The translations under genes were made by a program, and so were the position numbers. From positions 66,278 to 73,391 of the forward strand of contig DNHS01000035.1 in NCBI GenBank assembly GCA_003485765.1: 7,114 bases of DNA, read 5' to 3'. Numbering within the stretch: the stretch's first letter is position 1; each line of letters opens with the position of its first letter. This document shows positions 1 to 5,495 of the stretch, piece after piece. The notes below the pieces were generated by a model. That model did not search any database. It had not been told where the DNA came from and saw nothing but the letters and a program-made list of their open reading frames with translations. Source of the stretch: Candidatus Omnitrophota bacterium (GTDB lineage Bacteria > Omnitrophota > Gorgyraeia > Gorgyraeales > Gorgyraeaceae).

Positions 1-26
1 CGAACGACGAAATACGAACGACGAAA
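1..26. repeat. short tandem repeat at left edge
   Basis: The 12-base unit CGAACGACGAAA occurs at 1-12 and again at 15-26, separated by TA, giving a 14-base period. The array may continue to the left, outside the window. It is more GC-rich than most of what follows. It could be the tail of an upstream gene, since two frames stay open until stops at 47-49 and 69-71, or an intergenic repeat. Two copies are too few to class it further. Confidence 0.6.
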
Positions 27-27
27 G

Positions 28-53
28 CCGCTTCGGCGATTCGCCGTAAGCGG
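28..53. repeat. GC-rich hairpin upstream of the Wzz-like gene
   Basis: CCGCTTCGGCGA (28-39) pairs with TCGCCGTAAGCGG (41-53). All 12 bases of the left arm pair, with one unpaired T (47) in the right arm and almost no loop. No T-run follows, so it is not a standard intrinsic terminator. It ends 27 bases before the ATG at 81 and leaves the AGGAG ribosome site (70-74) free. It may be an interspersed palindromic element or a transcript-end or leader structure of the operon. Confidence 0.6.
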
Positions 54-80
54 AGAGTCGAAAACCCATAGGAGCCATAT

Positions 81-704
81 ATGGAATATGAATTTAATAT
101 ACTATATTACGTAAATATGTATAAAAAATGGTGGAAAAGGATCGCGCTGGTAGTTATCGTTTCTATGTTTTTGACAGCATGTTTTTCTCTATGTACGCCC
201 ATTATCTATGTTTCGGAAGTTATGCTTCTTTCAACAGGCGGAGGAGGAGCTTCAGCAGGTTCTTTAGGAAAGTTTTTAGGCCTTACTGGTCTTTCAGGGG
301 GCTCTTCCACCGAAGGTATTACGCCTCTTCTTAATAGTAGACGGATGACAGTAGATATCCAGAACCAGTTTGCCCTTAATAAAAATCCAAAATTCCGATA
401 TAGCATAAGCATTAGGGAGATAATAGGCGCATTTGCAATAAAGGTAAAGGGGACAGACCCTGTTCTTACAGCGAAGATTGCGAACTTTGTAGTTCAGAAT
501 CTTGATAAGATTAATATGGAACTGAATATTACGCCTAATAAACCAATGGTTAAAGTTCTAGACCCGGCTACTTACGGTAGTCGAGAACCAAGAGGTACCT
601 CAAGAAAAATTATAGTTGGCGGTATGCTTGCTTTTTTATTAATAAACCTTTATGCTTTTTTTTCAGAGTATATCAAAAGGCTGAAATTACAGATGCATAA
701 TTAG
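81..704 (+). CDS. short Wzz-family chain-length determinant
   Basis: Probable inner-membrane polysaccharide co-polymerase of the Wzz type, which sets the length of an exported glycan. The 207-residue protein has two membrane segments (about 20-38 and 176-194), placing the loop between them in the periplasm. Typical Wzz marks are the N-terminal MEYEFNILYY stretch, the Gly/Ser-rich segment at 51-79 and the 'VLDPATYGSREPRG' region (159-171) just before the second membrane segment. No C-terminal tyrosine-kinase domain is present. Family members are usually about 300 residues or more. Here the long coiled coil between about residue 145 and the DPA motif is missing, as NFVVQNLDKIN runs almost directly into it. 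The start is well placed, with AGGAG at 70-74 and six bases of spacing. The family call is fairly safe; whether it still sets chain length is uncertain. Confidence 0.8.
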   Translation: MEYEFNILYYVNMYKKWWKRIALVVIVSMFLTACFSLCTPIIYVSEVMLLSTGGGGASAGSLGKFLGLTGLSGGSSTEGITPLLNSRRMTVDIQNQFALNKNPKFRYSISIREIIGAFAIKVKGTDPVLTAKIANFVVQNLDKINMELNITPNKPMVKVLDPATYGSREPRGTSRKIIVGGMLAFLLINLYAFFSEYIKRLKLQMHN

Positions 705-708
705 TGTT

Positions 709-753
709 CCATCTAATAACAGTAAACTTTTTATCGTATTTATCATTAGATGG
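709..753. repeat. 9-base inverted repeat after the Wzz-like gene
   Basis: CCATCTAAT (709-717) and ATTAGATGG (745-753) are perfect inverted copies separated by 27 bases. They begin five bases after the stop codon of the Wzz-like gene. The stem is AT-rich, the loop is long and no T-run follows the right arm, so an intrinsic terminator is unlikely. It could be a binding site, a scar of a small insertion, or chance. Confidence 0.4.
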
Positions 754-783
754 TAATGAAAAAGGTATAAATTATGAAAATTC

Positions 784-812
784 TTGCGTTTTGCATACAA
801 CAGTAGTAATAT
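784..812 (+). promoter_or_regulatory. weak candidate promoter for the acyl-module operon
   Basis: TTGCGT (784-789) and TAATAT (807-812) are separated by exactly 17 bases. Only three and four of the six consensus positions match, and the region is AT-rich, so a chance match is quite possible. It lies about 110 bases ahead of the first gene of the coupled acyl module. Confidence 0.22.
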
Positions 813-912
813 GACAATATCCGAAAGATAAATCTGCTGCTAAAATAGGCGAGTTTAGGGCTTATTCTCTGGTGTGATAAAAACAAATATCTATCAATTA
901 AACAATGGAAGA

Positions 913-917
913 AAGGG
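913..917 (+). promoter_or_regulatory. ribosome binding site choosing the ATG at 923
   Basis: AAGGG at 913-917, within GAAAGGGA, sits five bases ahead of the ATG at 923. The earlier in-frame ATG at 905 has only AT-rich sequence and no purine-rich site before it. This favours a protein beginning MEYDVF rather than MEERDK. Confidence 0.65.
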
Positions 918-922
918 ATAAA

Positions 923-1486
923 ATGGAATATGACGTATTTATAAAAGGTAAATTGATTGATTTAGTATGTTTAAGTGAAGAAATAGTGGAAAAATCAAAC
1001 TGGTATAAATGGTTTAATGATGAAGAAATTACACAAGATACCCAACATCACTGTTTTCCAAATACAAAATCAATGCAACTGGATTTTTATAAGAATCAAA
1101 TTGAGAACAATAAGAGAAAACTGCAATTAGGGATTGTGCATAAGCAAGATAATAAATTAATCGGTATGGTTTCGTTGAATTCAATCGATTTTTTAAATCA
1201 GAAATGTGAGCTATCGGCAATTACAGGTGAAAAAAAATACCAGAGTTTTAGATATGCCACAGAGGCATGTCAGCTTATTATAAAGCATGCGTTCGATAAT
1301 TTGAATATGAATAAAATATGGGGAGGCACCTTAAGAAAAGAAATAGCAGAGTGGTGTTGTAGGGTTCTGGGATTCAAGGAAGAGGGGATTAAAAGAAAAG
1401 AGGTGTACAAAAATGGCGATTTCCGGGATACATATATATATGGTCTTTTGCGTGAGGACTTTTATGCGCGAGGAGGAACAAAATGA
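923..1486 (+). CDS. GNAT-family N-acyltransferase
   Basis: A 187-residue acyltransferase of the RimJ/RimL-like GNAT class, probably cytoplasmic. It should move an acyl group from CoA or, given the neighbours, from an acyl carrier protein to an amine. Seen in the sequence: N-terminal 'WYKWFNDEEIT' (27-37), the central 'KLIGMVSL' strand (78-85), the acyl-donor loop region 'GEKKYQSFRYATEA' (102-115), and the C-terminal 'VLGFKEEGIKRKEVYKNGDFRD' region (148-169), all in family order. The usual donor-binding Q/R-x-x-G-x-G/A motif reads Q107-S-F-R110-Y-A112, so Arg replaces the first Gly. The stop overlaps the next start as ATGA, coupling it to the MaoC-SDR gene. I infer that its substrate is an amino sugar in nucleotide-linked form, but ribosomal or small-molecule amines cannot be excluded. 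Confidence 0.85.
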   Translation: MEYDVFIKGKLIDLVCLSEEIVEKSNWYKWFNDEEITQDTQHHCFPNTKSMQLDFYKNQIENNKRKLQLGIVHKQDNKLIGMVSLNSIDFLNQKCELSAITGEKKYQSFRYATEACQLIIKHAFDNLNMNKIWGGTLRKEIAEWCCRVLGFKEEGIKRKEVYKNGDFRDTYIYGLLREDFYARGGTK

Positions 1487-2667
1487 GTAAGTTCGATGAA
1501 ATAAAAATAGGTGATAAGGCCGAGCTTAAACATGTTATCACGCAGGAAGACGTTGAAAGATTTGTAGAACTAACGGGGGACGACAATAAACTCCACGTAG
1601 ATAAGAATTACGGGGGAAAGTCCGTTTTTAAAAGGCCAATAGTTCACGGAATGTTAGGCGCTTCTTTTATATCGACTGTAATTGGAACCAAACTCCCAGG
1701 AGACGGGGCGCTCTGGTTTGCGCAAAATTTAGAATTCTTGCTCCCCGTCAGGGTTAATGATGAGATGCTCATAAAGGCAGAGGTTATAAAAAAGATTAAT
1801 GCCCTGAAGGTTATTGAGTTAAAGACAGATATTTATAACCAGGATAAACAAAAGGTTACAACTGGTACCGCAAAGGTAAAGATTATGGAAGAAGAAGTAC
1901 CCCAGAGAATCGAGGGGAAAAAACAAACCCAGAAAGTCGCATTAGTTATTGGCGGAACGGGCGGTATCGGCAATGCAACCTGTTTACAATTGGCAAAAGA
2001 CGGTTTTGATGTGGCTGTGCACTATTTTAAGAACGAAAAACAGGCAGAAAAAATAAAAAAAGAAATAGAAAAATCCGAAAGAAAATCTGTAATTGTAAAA
2101 GCTGATATTACTGACAATAGCGAAGTAAAAGAGATGGTAGAATATGTTTTAAGAAAGCTAGGAACAATTACAATTTTAATTAATTGTGCCACTGCCAAGC
2201 TCCCTAATATTAAATTTGAGTCTTTAGACTGGGAAGACATACAGAAACATCTTGATATTAACATAAAAGGTTTTTTTAATCTCGCAAGAAATATAGTACC
2301 CATTATGGAAAGCAATAATTATGGAAAAATAATCAATATTACCACCCAGGCTATAGAAACGCCGAATGCCGGATGGCTGCATTACATAATAGCAAAGTCA
2401 GGGTTAAACGGCTTTTCAAAGGCCCTGGCAGTGGAACTGGCTCCTAAGGGGATCAGGATTAATATGGTTTCCCCCGGCATGACAGATACAGAGCTAATAT
2501 CAAATATTTCAGAAAAAGCAAGATTACTTTCCGTGGCTAAAACTCCGTTAAAAAGAATTGCCAAACCAGAAGATATAGCAGGTGCCATTAGTTTTTTAAC
2601 GTCAGAAAAGTCTGATTTTATAACAGGCGAAACCGTCAGAGTTAATGGCGGCCAGATAATGCTATGA
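1483..2667 (+). CDS. MaoC-like hydratase fused to short-chain dehydrogenase
   Basis: A 394-residue, two-domain enzyme. Residues 1 to about 135 form a MaoC/(R)-enoyl hydratase hot-dog domain: the hydratase motif reads T31-G-D33-D-N-K-L-H38, matching the catalytic Asp and His of PhaJ-type enzymes, followed by 'RPIVHGML' (51-58). After a charged linker, residues about 150-394 form a FabG-like short-chain dehydrogenase: glycine loop G157-G-T-G-G-I-G163, Asn260, Tyr301 and Lys305 (Y-x-x-x-K), and a C-terminal 'VNGG'. The catalytic Ser position, 13 residues before Tyr301, is Thr288, and the usual NNAG reads NCAT (234-237). The pair would interconvert 3-oxo-, 3-hydroxy- and 2-enoyl thioesters on CoA or ACP. 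AGGAGG at 1471-1476 gives a strong ribosome site inside the preceding gene, and its own stop overlaps the next start as ATGA. The domain calls are firm; the substrate is inferred. Confidence 0.9.
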   Translation: MSKFDEIKIGDKAELKHVITQEDVERFVELTGDDNKLHVDKNYGGKSVFKRPIVHGMLGASFISTVIGTKLPGDGALWFAQNLEFLLPVRVNDEMLIKAEVIKKINALKVIELKTDIYNQDKQKVTTGTAKVKIMEEEVPQRIEGKKQTQKVALVIGGTGGIGNATCLQLAKDGFDVAVHYFKNEKQAEKIKKEIEKSERKSVIVKADITDNSEVKEMVEYVLRKLGTITILINCATAKLPNIKFESLDWEDIQKHLDINIKGFFNLARNIVPIMESNNYGKIINITTQAIETPNAGWLHYIIAKSGLNGFSKALAVELAPKGIRINMVSPGMTDTELISNISEKARLLSVAKTPLKRIAKPEDIAGAISFLTSEKSDFITGETVRVNGGQIML

Positions 2668-4409
2668 ATACTTTAAAATATAGTGAAATTTTAAAAGTCA
2701 ACAGAGAAATGGGGAGAAATTTAAGCGACAAGAGATATGAAATAGTTGTTCTGTCAAATATAATTACTCACATGCTCAACGATATTTTAGAGTACTATGT
2801 AAAAATGGAAAATATAAATGCCCATGTAAAATCTGGAGATTATGATAATATCGTTCAGGAGAGCGAAAAATTTAGAAATTCAAATCTGGTCATTATTTTC
2901 TGGGAGATCGCAAATATTATAGATGGTATGCAATATAAAGCAAATATAATGAATAATGACGAAATAGAGGCAGCTCTCTCAAAAATAAAAGCAGAAATCG
3001 ATTTTACATTAACAAATCTTAAAGATGCCTCATTAGTTTTGTTTAATAGATTTTCATCGCTCATATTTAATTATAAAACTTTAAATGTAAATAATCTTGA
3101 TAAGATATGCGAAAATCTTAATAGATATTTAGAGCAAAAGAAATCATCAAATATAATTCTAATCGATACAGATAGAGTAATCGCTAAAGGTGGCATAGAA
3201 AAAAGTCTAGATTTCAGATATTATTATTCCTCAAGAGCATTATACACGATAGAATTTTATAAAAATTATGCTGAATATATAAAACCCATTATTTTATCTG
3301 CAAACGGAAAGGCAAAAAAAGCCATTATATTTGATTGCGATAATACTCTGTGGAAGGGAGTATTGGGCGAAGACGAGCTTGGAAGCATAGAAATGTCAAG
3401 CAGAACAAGAGATGGAGCGATATTTGAGGAAGTGCAGCATCTTGCGCTTGAATTAAATAAAAAAGGAATATTAATAGGCCTTTGCAGCAAAAATAACCCT
3501 CAAGATGTAGATGAAGTAATTGCTCATCACGCCGATATGAAAATAAAAGATGAACATATAGCCATAAAAAAAGTAAATTGGGGTGACAAAATATCAAATC
3601 TGAAAGCGATAGCAAGCGAGCTAAATATCGGACTTGATAGCCTGGTATTTGTAGAAGATTCGGATTTCGAGGCGAATTGTGTCAGAGAATTTTTGCATCA
3701 AGTAACGGTATTAAAAGTACCAAAAGAGTTAAGCGAATATCCTAATATGTTGAGAGGCTATCTAGGTTTATTTTACAATATTTCAGAGTCTAAAGAAGAT
3801 ATGGTAAAAGCAAAAATGTATAACCAGCAATCTAAAAGGGAACAGGAAAAGACCAAATTTTCTAATCTCGATGATTATCTAAAGTCATTGGATTTAAAAT
3901 TGACAATTCATATAGATAACCAAACCATCATCTCCAGAATATCGCAACTGACACAAAAAACCAATCAATTTAATTTAACAACTAAGAGATATACGGAATT
4001 CGATATAAAAAAATTTATGGAGGATAAAAAATATAAGATATTTGATTTTAATGTGAAAGATAAATTTGGAGATTATGGGATAACAGGTCTTTGTATTGTA
4101 CTGGTAGATTATTCGAATAGAAGAGCCGAGATTGATACTTTCCTTATGAGTTGTAGGGTAATAGGAAGGAAAATTGATTTTTCTTTTTCTGATTATATTA
4201 TAGAACATTTAAAAGAATTAGATGTTGAATTATTGGAGGCAAAATATATTAAATCTCTAAAAAATGAACAGGTGTTTAATTTTTATGAAAGAATAGGATT
4301 TGAATTAATTAACGGCAATGAAAGCGAAAAATCATATAGATTGAAACTATCCAATTACAGGCCAAAATGTTTAGAGTATATAAAGGTAGAGGATGGAAGA
4401 AAAAATTAA
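2664..4409 (+). CDS. FkbH-like HAD-IIIC acyl-transfer protein
   Basis: A 581-residue FkbH-like protein. In polyketide pathways FkbH takes D-1,3-bisphosphoglycerate, removes a phosphate and loads glyceryl onto an acyl carrier protein; related proteins occur in surface-glycan clusters. The N-terminal region (to about 210) looks SGNH-like ('YEIVVLSN' at 25-32). The HAD core begins with F223-D224-C-D226-N-T228-L-W and continues with 'GLCSKNN' (272-278, Ser275), Lys309 or Lys314, and 'FVEDSDFE' (329-336, acidic pair E331-D332). Then come the family-typical 'LTQKTNQFNLTTKRYTE' (429-445), 'DKFGDYGITG' (466-475) and 'DTFLMSCRVIGR' (491-502). The C-terminus resembles a GNAT acyltransferase fold ('VFNFYERIGFEL', 537-548). 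No strong ribosome site precedes it, so ATGA coupling to the upstream gene is likely. The ACP gene follows with a 17-base overlap, which fits a loading partner. Glyceryl as the cargo is inferred. Confidence 0.9.
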   Translation: MNTLKYSEILKVNREMGRNLSDKRYEIVVLSNIITHMLNDILEYYVKMENINAHVKSGDYDNIVQESEKFRNSNLVIIFWEIANIIDGMQYKANIMNNDEIEAALSKIKAEIDFTLTNLKDASLVLFNRFSSLIFNYKTLNVNNLDKICENLNRYLEQKKSSNIILIDTDRVIAKGGIEKSLDFRYYYSSRALYTIEFYKNYAEYIKPIILSANGKAKKAIIFDCDNTLWKGVLGEDELGSIEMSSRTRDGAIFEEVQHLALELNKKGILIGLCSKNNPQDVDEVIAHHADMKIKDEHIAIKKVNWGDKISNLKAIASELNIGLDSLVFVEDSDFEANCVREFLHQVTVLKVPKELSEYPNMLRGYLGLFYNISESKEDMVKAKMYNQQSKREQEKTKFSNLDDYLKSLDLKLTIHIDNQTIISRISQLTQKTNQFNLTTKRYTEFDIKKFMEDKKYKIFDFNVKDKFGDYGITGLCIVLVDYSNRRAEIDTFLMSCRVIGRKIDFSFSDYIIEHLKELDVELLEAKYIKSLKNEQVFNFYERIGFELINGNESEKSYRLKLSNYRPKCLEYIKVEDGRKN

Positions 4410-4632
4410 AAACATAATGTCTTCAGTTTTCGAAATAAAAGCATCAAAGATTGACGAGACTACATCGCCGGATACCGCAGAAAAATGGGATTCTCTCAAC
4501 CACATGATTCTCGTAGTGGCGCTTGAAGAAGAATTTAATGTAGAGTTTACTGGCGAGGAAATTGTTGAAATGATAAGTTATCCGCTCATAAAGATTGTGA
4601 TAAAAGAAAAGATGGAAAATCAAAGGATATGA
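4393..4632 (+). CDS. dedicated acyl carrier protein
   Basis: A 79-residue, acidic, mostly helical acyl carrier protein of normal length. The phosphopantetheine site is D33-S34-L35 within 'WDSLNHM', so Ser34 should carry the prosthetic arm that holds the acyl thioester. The downstream 'ALEEEFNVEFTGEEI' (43-57) is the classic helix-3 region. AAAGG before a six-base gap serves the ATG at 4393, inside the end of the FkbH-like gene. Its location makes it the probable partner of that protein and of the MaoC-SDR enzyme rather than the housekeeping fatty-acid ACP. No ketosynthase, acyl-ACP ligase or phosphopantetheinyl transferase is encoded in the window, so activation must come from elsewhere or from the FkbH-like protein. 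Confidence 0.92.
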   Translation: MEEKIKNIMSSVFEIKASKIDETTSPDTAEKWDSLNHMILVVALEEEFNVEFTGEEIVEMISYPLIKIVIKEKMENQRI

Positions 4633-4826
4633 AGAAGATATTACTCGCCGCTTTACTACCTTCTAATAGATACTGTCAAAAAATAGCATATTGAAATCTA
4701 TACTCTGGCCCAGATAAATCTCAAGAAAACCGCTTCAAACTGTATAAGAAAGGTAAAACACTGGCTTTCAGGTCTGAGCGCCTAAAAGCAATACATGTCC
4801 ATGAACATAGAGATAATATGCCTTGA
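4629..4826 (+). pseudogene. possible remnant of a fifth coupled gene
   Basis: The ACP stop overlaps an ATG (4629-4631) in the same ATGA arrangement used by its neighbours. AAAGG lies close before it, nearer than ideal. The frame reads MKKILLAALLPS and onward for 21 codons to a TGA at 4692-4694. It then stays open for 43 more codons, including 'FKLYKKGKTLAFRSERLK', before a TGA at 4824-4826. This looks like the start of a gene broken by a nonsense change or internal deletion. I do not recognise the family. It may also be only a short non-functional frame in intergenic sequence. Confidence 0.3.
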
Positions 4827-4851
4827 CAATAAGATGAGGCGTAGGTAAAAT
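4823..4851 (+). promoter_or_regulatory. strong sigma-70-type promoter
   Basis: A perfect -35 box TTGACA (4823-4828) and a near-perfect -10 box TAAAAT (4846-4851) are separated by exactly 17 bases. Transcription would start near 4858 and give a leader of only about 20 bases before the ATG at 4881. This makes the regulator, fucose synthase and permease genes a unit that can be transcribed separately from the upstream acyl module. Confidence 0.75.
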
Positions 4852-4866
4852 AATAATGTTCGTTTT

Positions 4867-4878
4867 TAGAACGTTCTA
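4867..4878. promoter_or_regulatory. 12-base palindromic operator candidate
   Basis: TAGAACGTTCTA is a perfect palindrome placed between the predicted transcription start and the ATG at 4881. A further GTTC half-site lies at 4858-4861. A repressor bound here would block the promoter at 4823-4851, and the adjacent winged-helix regulator is the obvious candidate. The leader has no recognisable Shine-Dalgarno sequence, so the palindrome occupies the place where one would be. Function is inferred from position only. Confidence 0.55.
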
Positions 4879-4880
4879 TT

Positions 4881-5495
4881 ATGAGACAATACGAAAATAG
4901 ATTCCTTAAGCCTACCGAACAGTTACGCAATCTTCAAGTATTAGAAGAGGTTGCGCAAGATTCCAGCGTGTCCCAACGCAAACTATCTCATTTTCTTGGA
5001 GTAGCTTTAGGAGTTACTAATGTCTGCATGAGGAAGATGATCAGGAAAGGTTACATAAAGGCCAAAGGTGTTAACCACAAAAGAATCGCCTATTATCTTA
5101 CGCCGCAAGGTCTTAGCGAAAAAAGCAGGCTTACCTATCGCTTCCTCCAGCATACGATTAGCTACTATGTAGGTCTTAAAAAAAACATTACGTCAAAACT
5201 TAATACGATTTCTATATCGAGCGTTAAAAACCTGCTGTTTTATGGGGCAGGGGAGGTTATGGAGGTGGCGTTCATCTGCTTAAATAATACTGAGTTTCAG
5301 CTTATAGGGATAGCAGATGATTCTCCTGACAAACAAGGAAAGAAACTGCTCGGATTTAATATTATAAAACCAGACTTAATAAAATCACTAAACCCGGATG
5401 CCATATTGATTACATCCATTAGATACAAGGATAAAATATTTGATAAACTGAAGAATAATAAAGAATTAGAAGGGATAGGTGTCTATTTATTATGA
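4881..5495 (+). CDS. winged-helix regulator with Rossmann-like sensor domain
   Basis: A 204-residue, apparently cytoplasmic fusion. Residues about 12-100 match the MarR-type EPS-associated regulator pattern: 'SVSQRKLSHFLGVALG' (29-44) as the helix-turn-helix start, 'MIRKGYIKAKG' (53-63) leading into the wing, 'YYLTPQG' (71-77) and a helix starting 'EKSRLTYRFLQ' (80-90). From about 115 a second domain starts with strand and glycine loop 'LLFYGAGEVMEVA' (118-130), then 'LIGIADDSPDKQGKKLLG' (141-158) and 'PDAILITS' (172-179), as in nucleotide- or nucleotide-sugar-binding Rossmann domains near polysaccharide genes. I infer a regulator that senses a sugar nucleotide or dinucleotide and controls this operon, possibly through the palindrome just upstream. 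No ribosome site is visible, and the next Met is at residue 50, too late to keep the helix-turn-helix. The stop overlaps the fucose synthase start as ATGA. Confidence 0.8.
   Translation: MRQYENRFLKPTEQLRNLQVLEEVAQDSSVSQRKLSHFLGVALGVTNVCMRKMIRKGYIKAKGVNHKRIAYYLTPQGLSEKSRLTYRFLQHTISYYVGLKKNITSKLNTISISSVKNLLFYGAGEVMEVAFICLNNTEFQLIGIADDSPDKQGKKLLGFNIIKPDLIKSLNPDAILITSIRYKDKIFDKLKNNKELEGIGVYLL

Larger units (their letters stand above)
705..922. other. 218-base gap with a possible gene remnant
   Basis: No convincing gene lies here. A ten-codon frame at 774-806 reads MKILAFCIQQ then TAG. This resembles the first residues of many glycosyltransferase or radical-SAM proteins, so it could be the stub of a decayed gene, but the downstream frames hold several stops and show no family I recognise. 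The gap also holds an inverted repeat (709-753) and a weak promoter-like pair (784-812). Another ATG at 905 is in frame with the following gene but has no ribosome site. Confidence 0.35.

Noticed and set aside
1..26. CRISPR array edge
   Set aside because: Two 12-base units separated by two bases have no spacer-length intervals, and no cas gene is present.
709..753. Intrinsic terminator after the Wzz-like gene
   Set aside because: The stem is AT-rich, the loop is 27 bases and no T-run follows.
905..922. Upstream in-frame ATG adding six residues (MEERDK) to the GNAT protein
   Set aside because: It has no ribosome binding site, while the ATG at 923 has AAGGG at proper spacing.
3325..3615. Minus-strand 96-codon open frame
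   Set aside because: It lies wholly inside the FkbH-like gene opposite its conserved HAD motifs and its protein looks like no known family.
4393..4409. Programmed frameshift joining the FkbH-like protein and the ACP
   Set aside because: The ACP has its own ATG with AAAGG at good spacing, and no slippery heptamer with a following structure is evident; simple overlap explains it.
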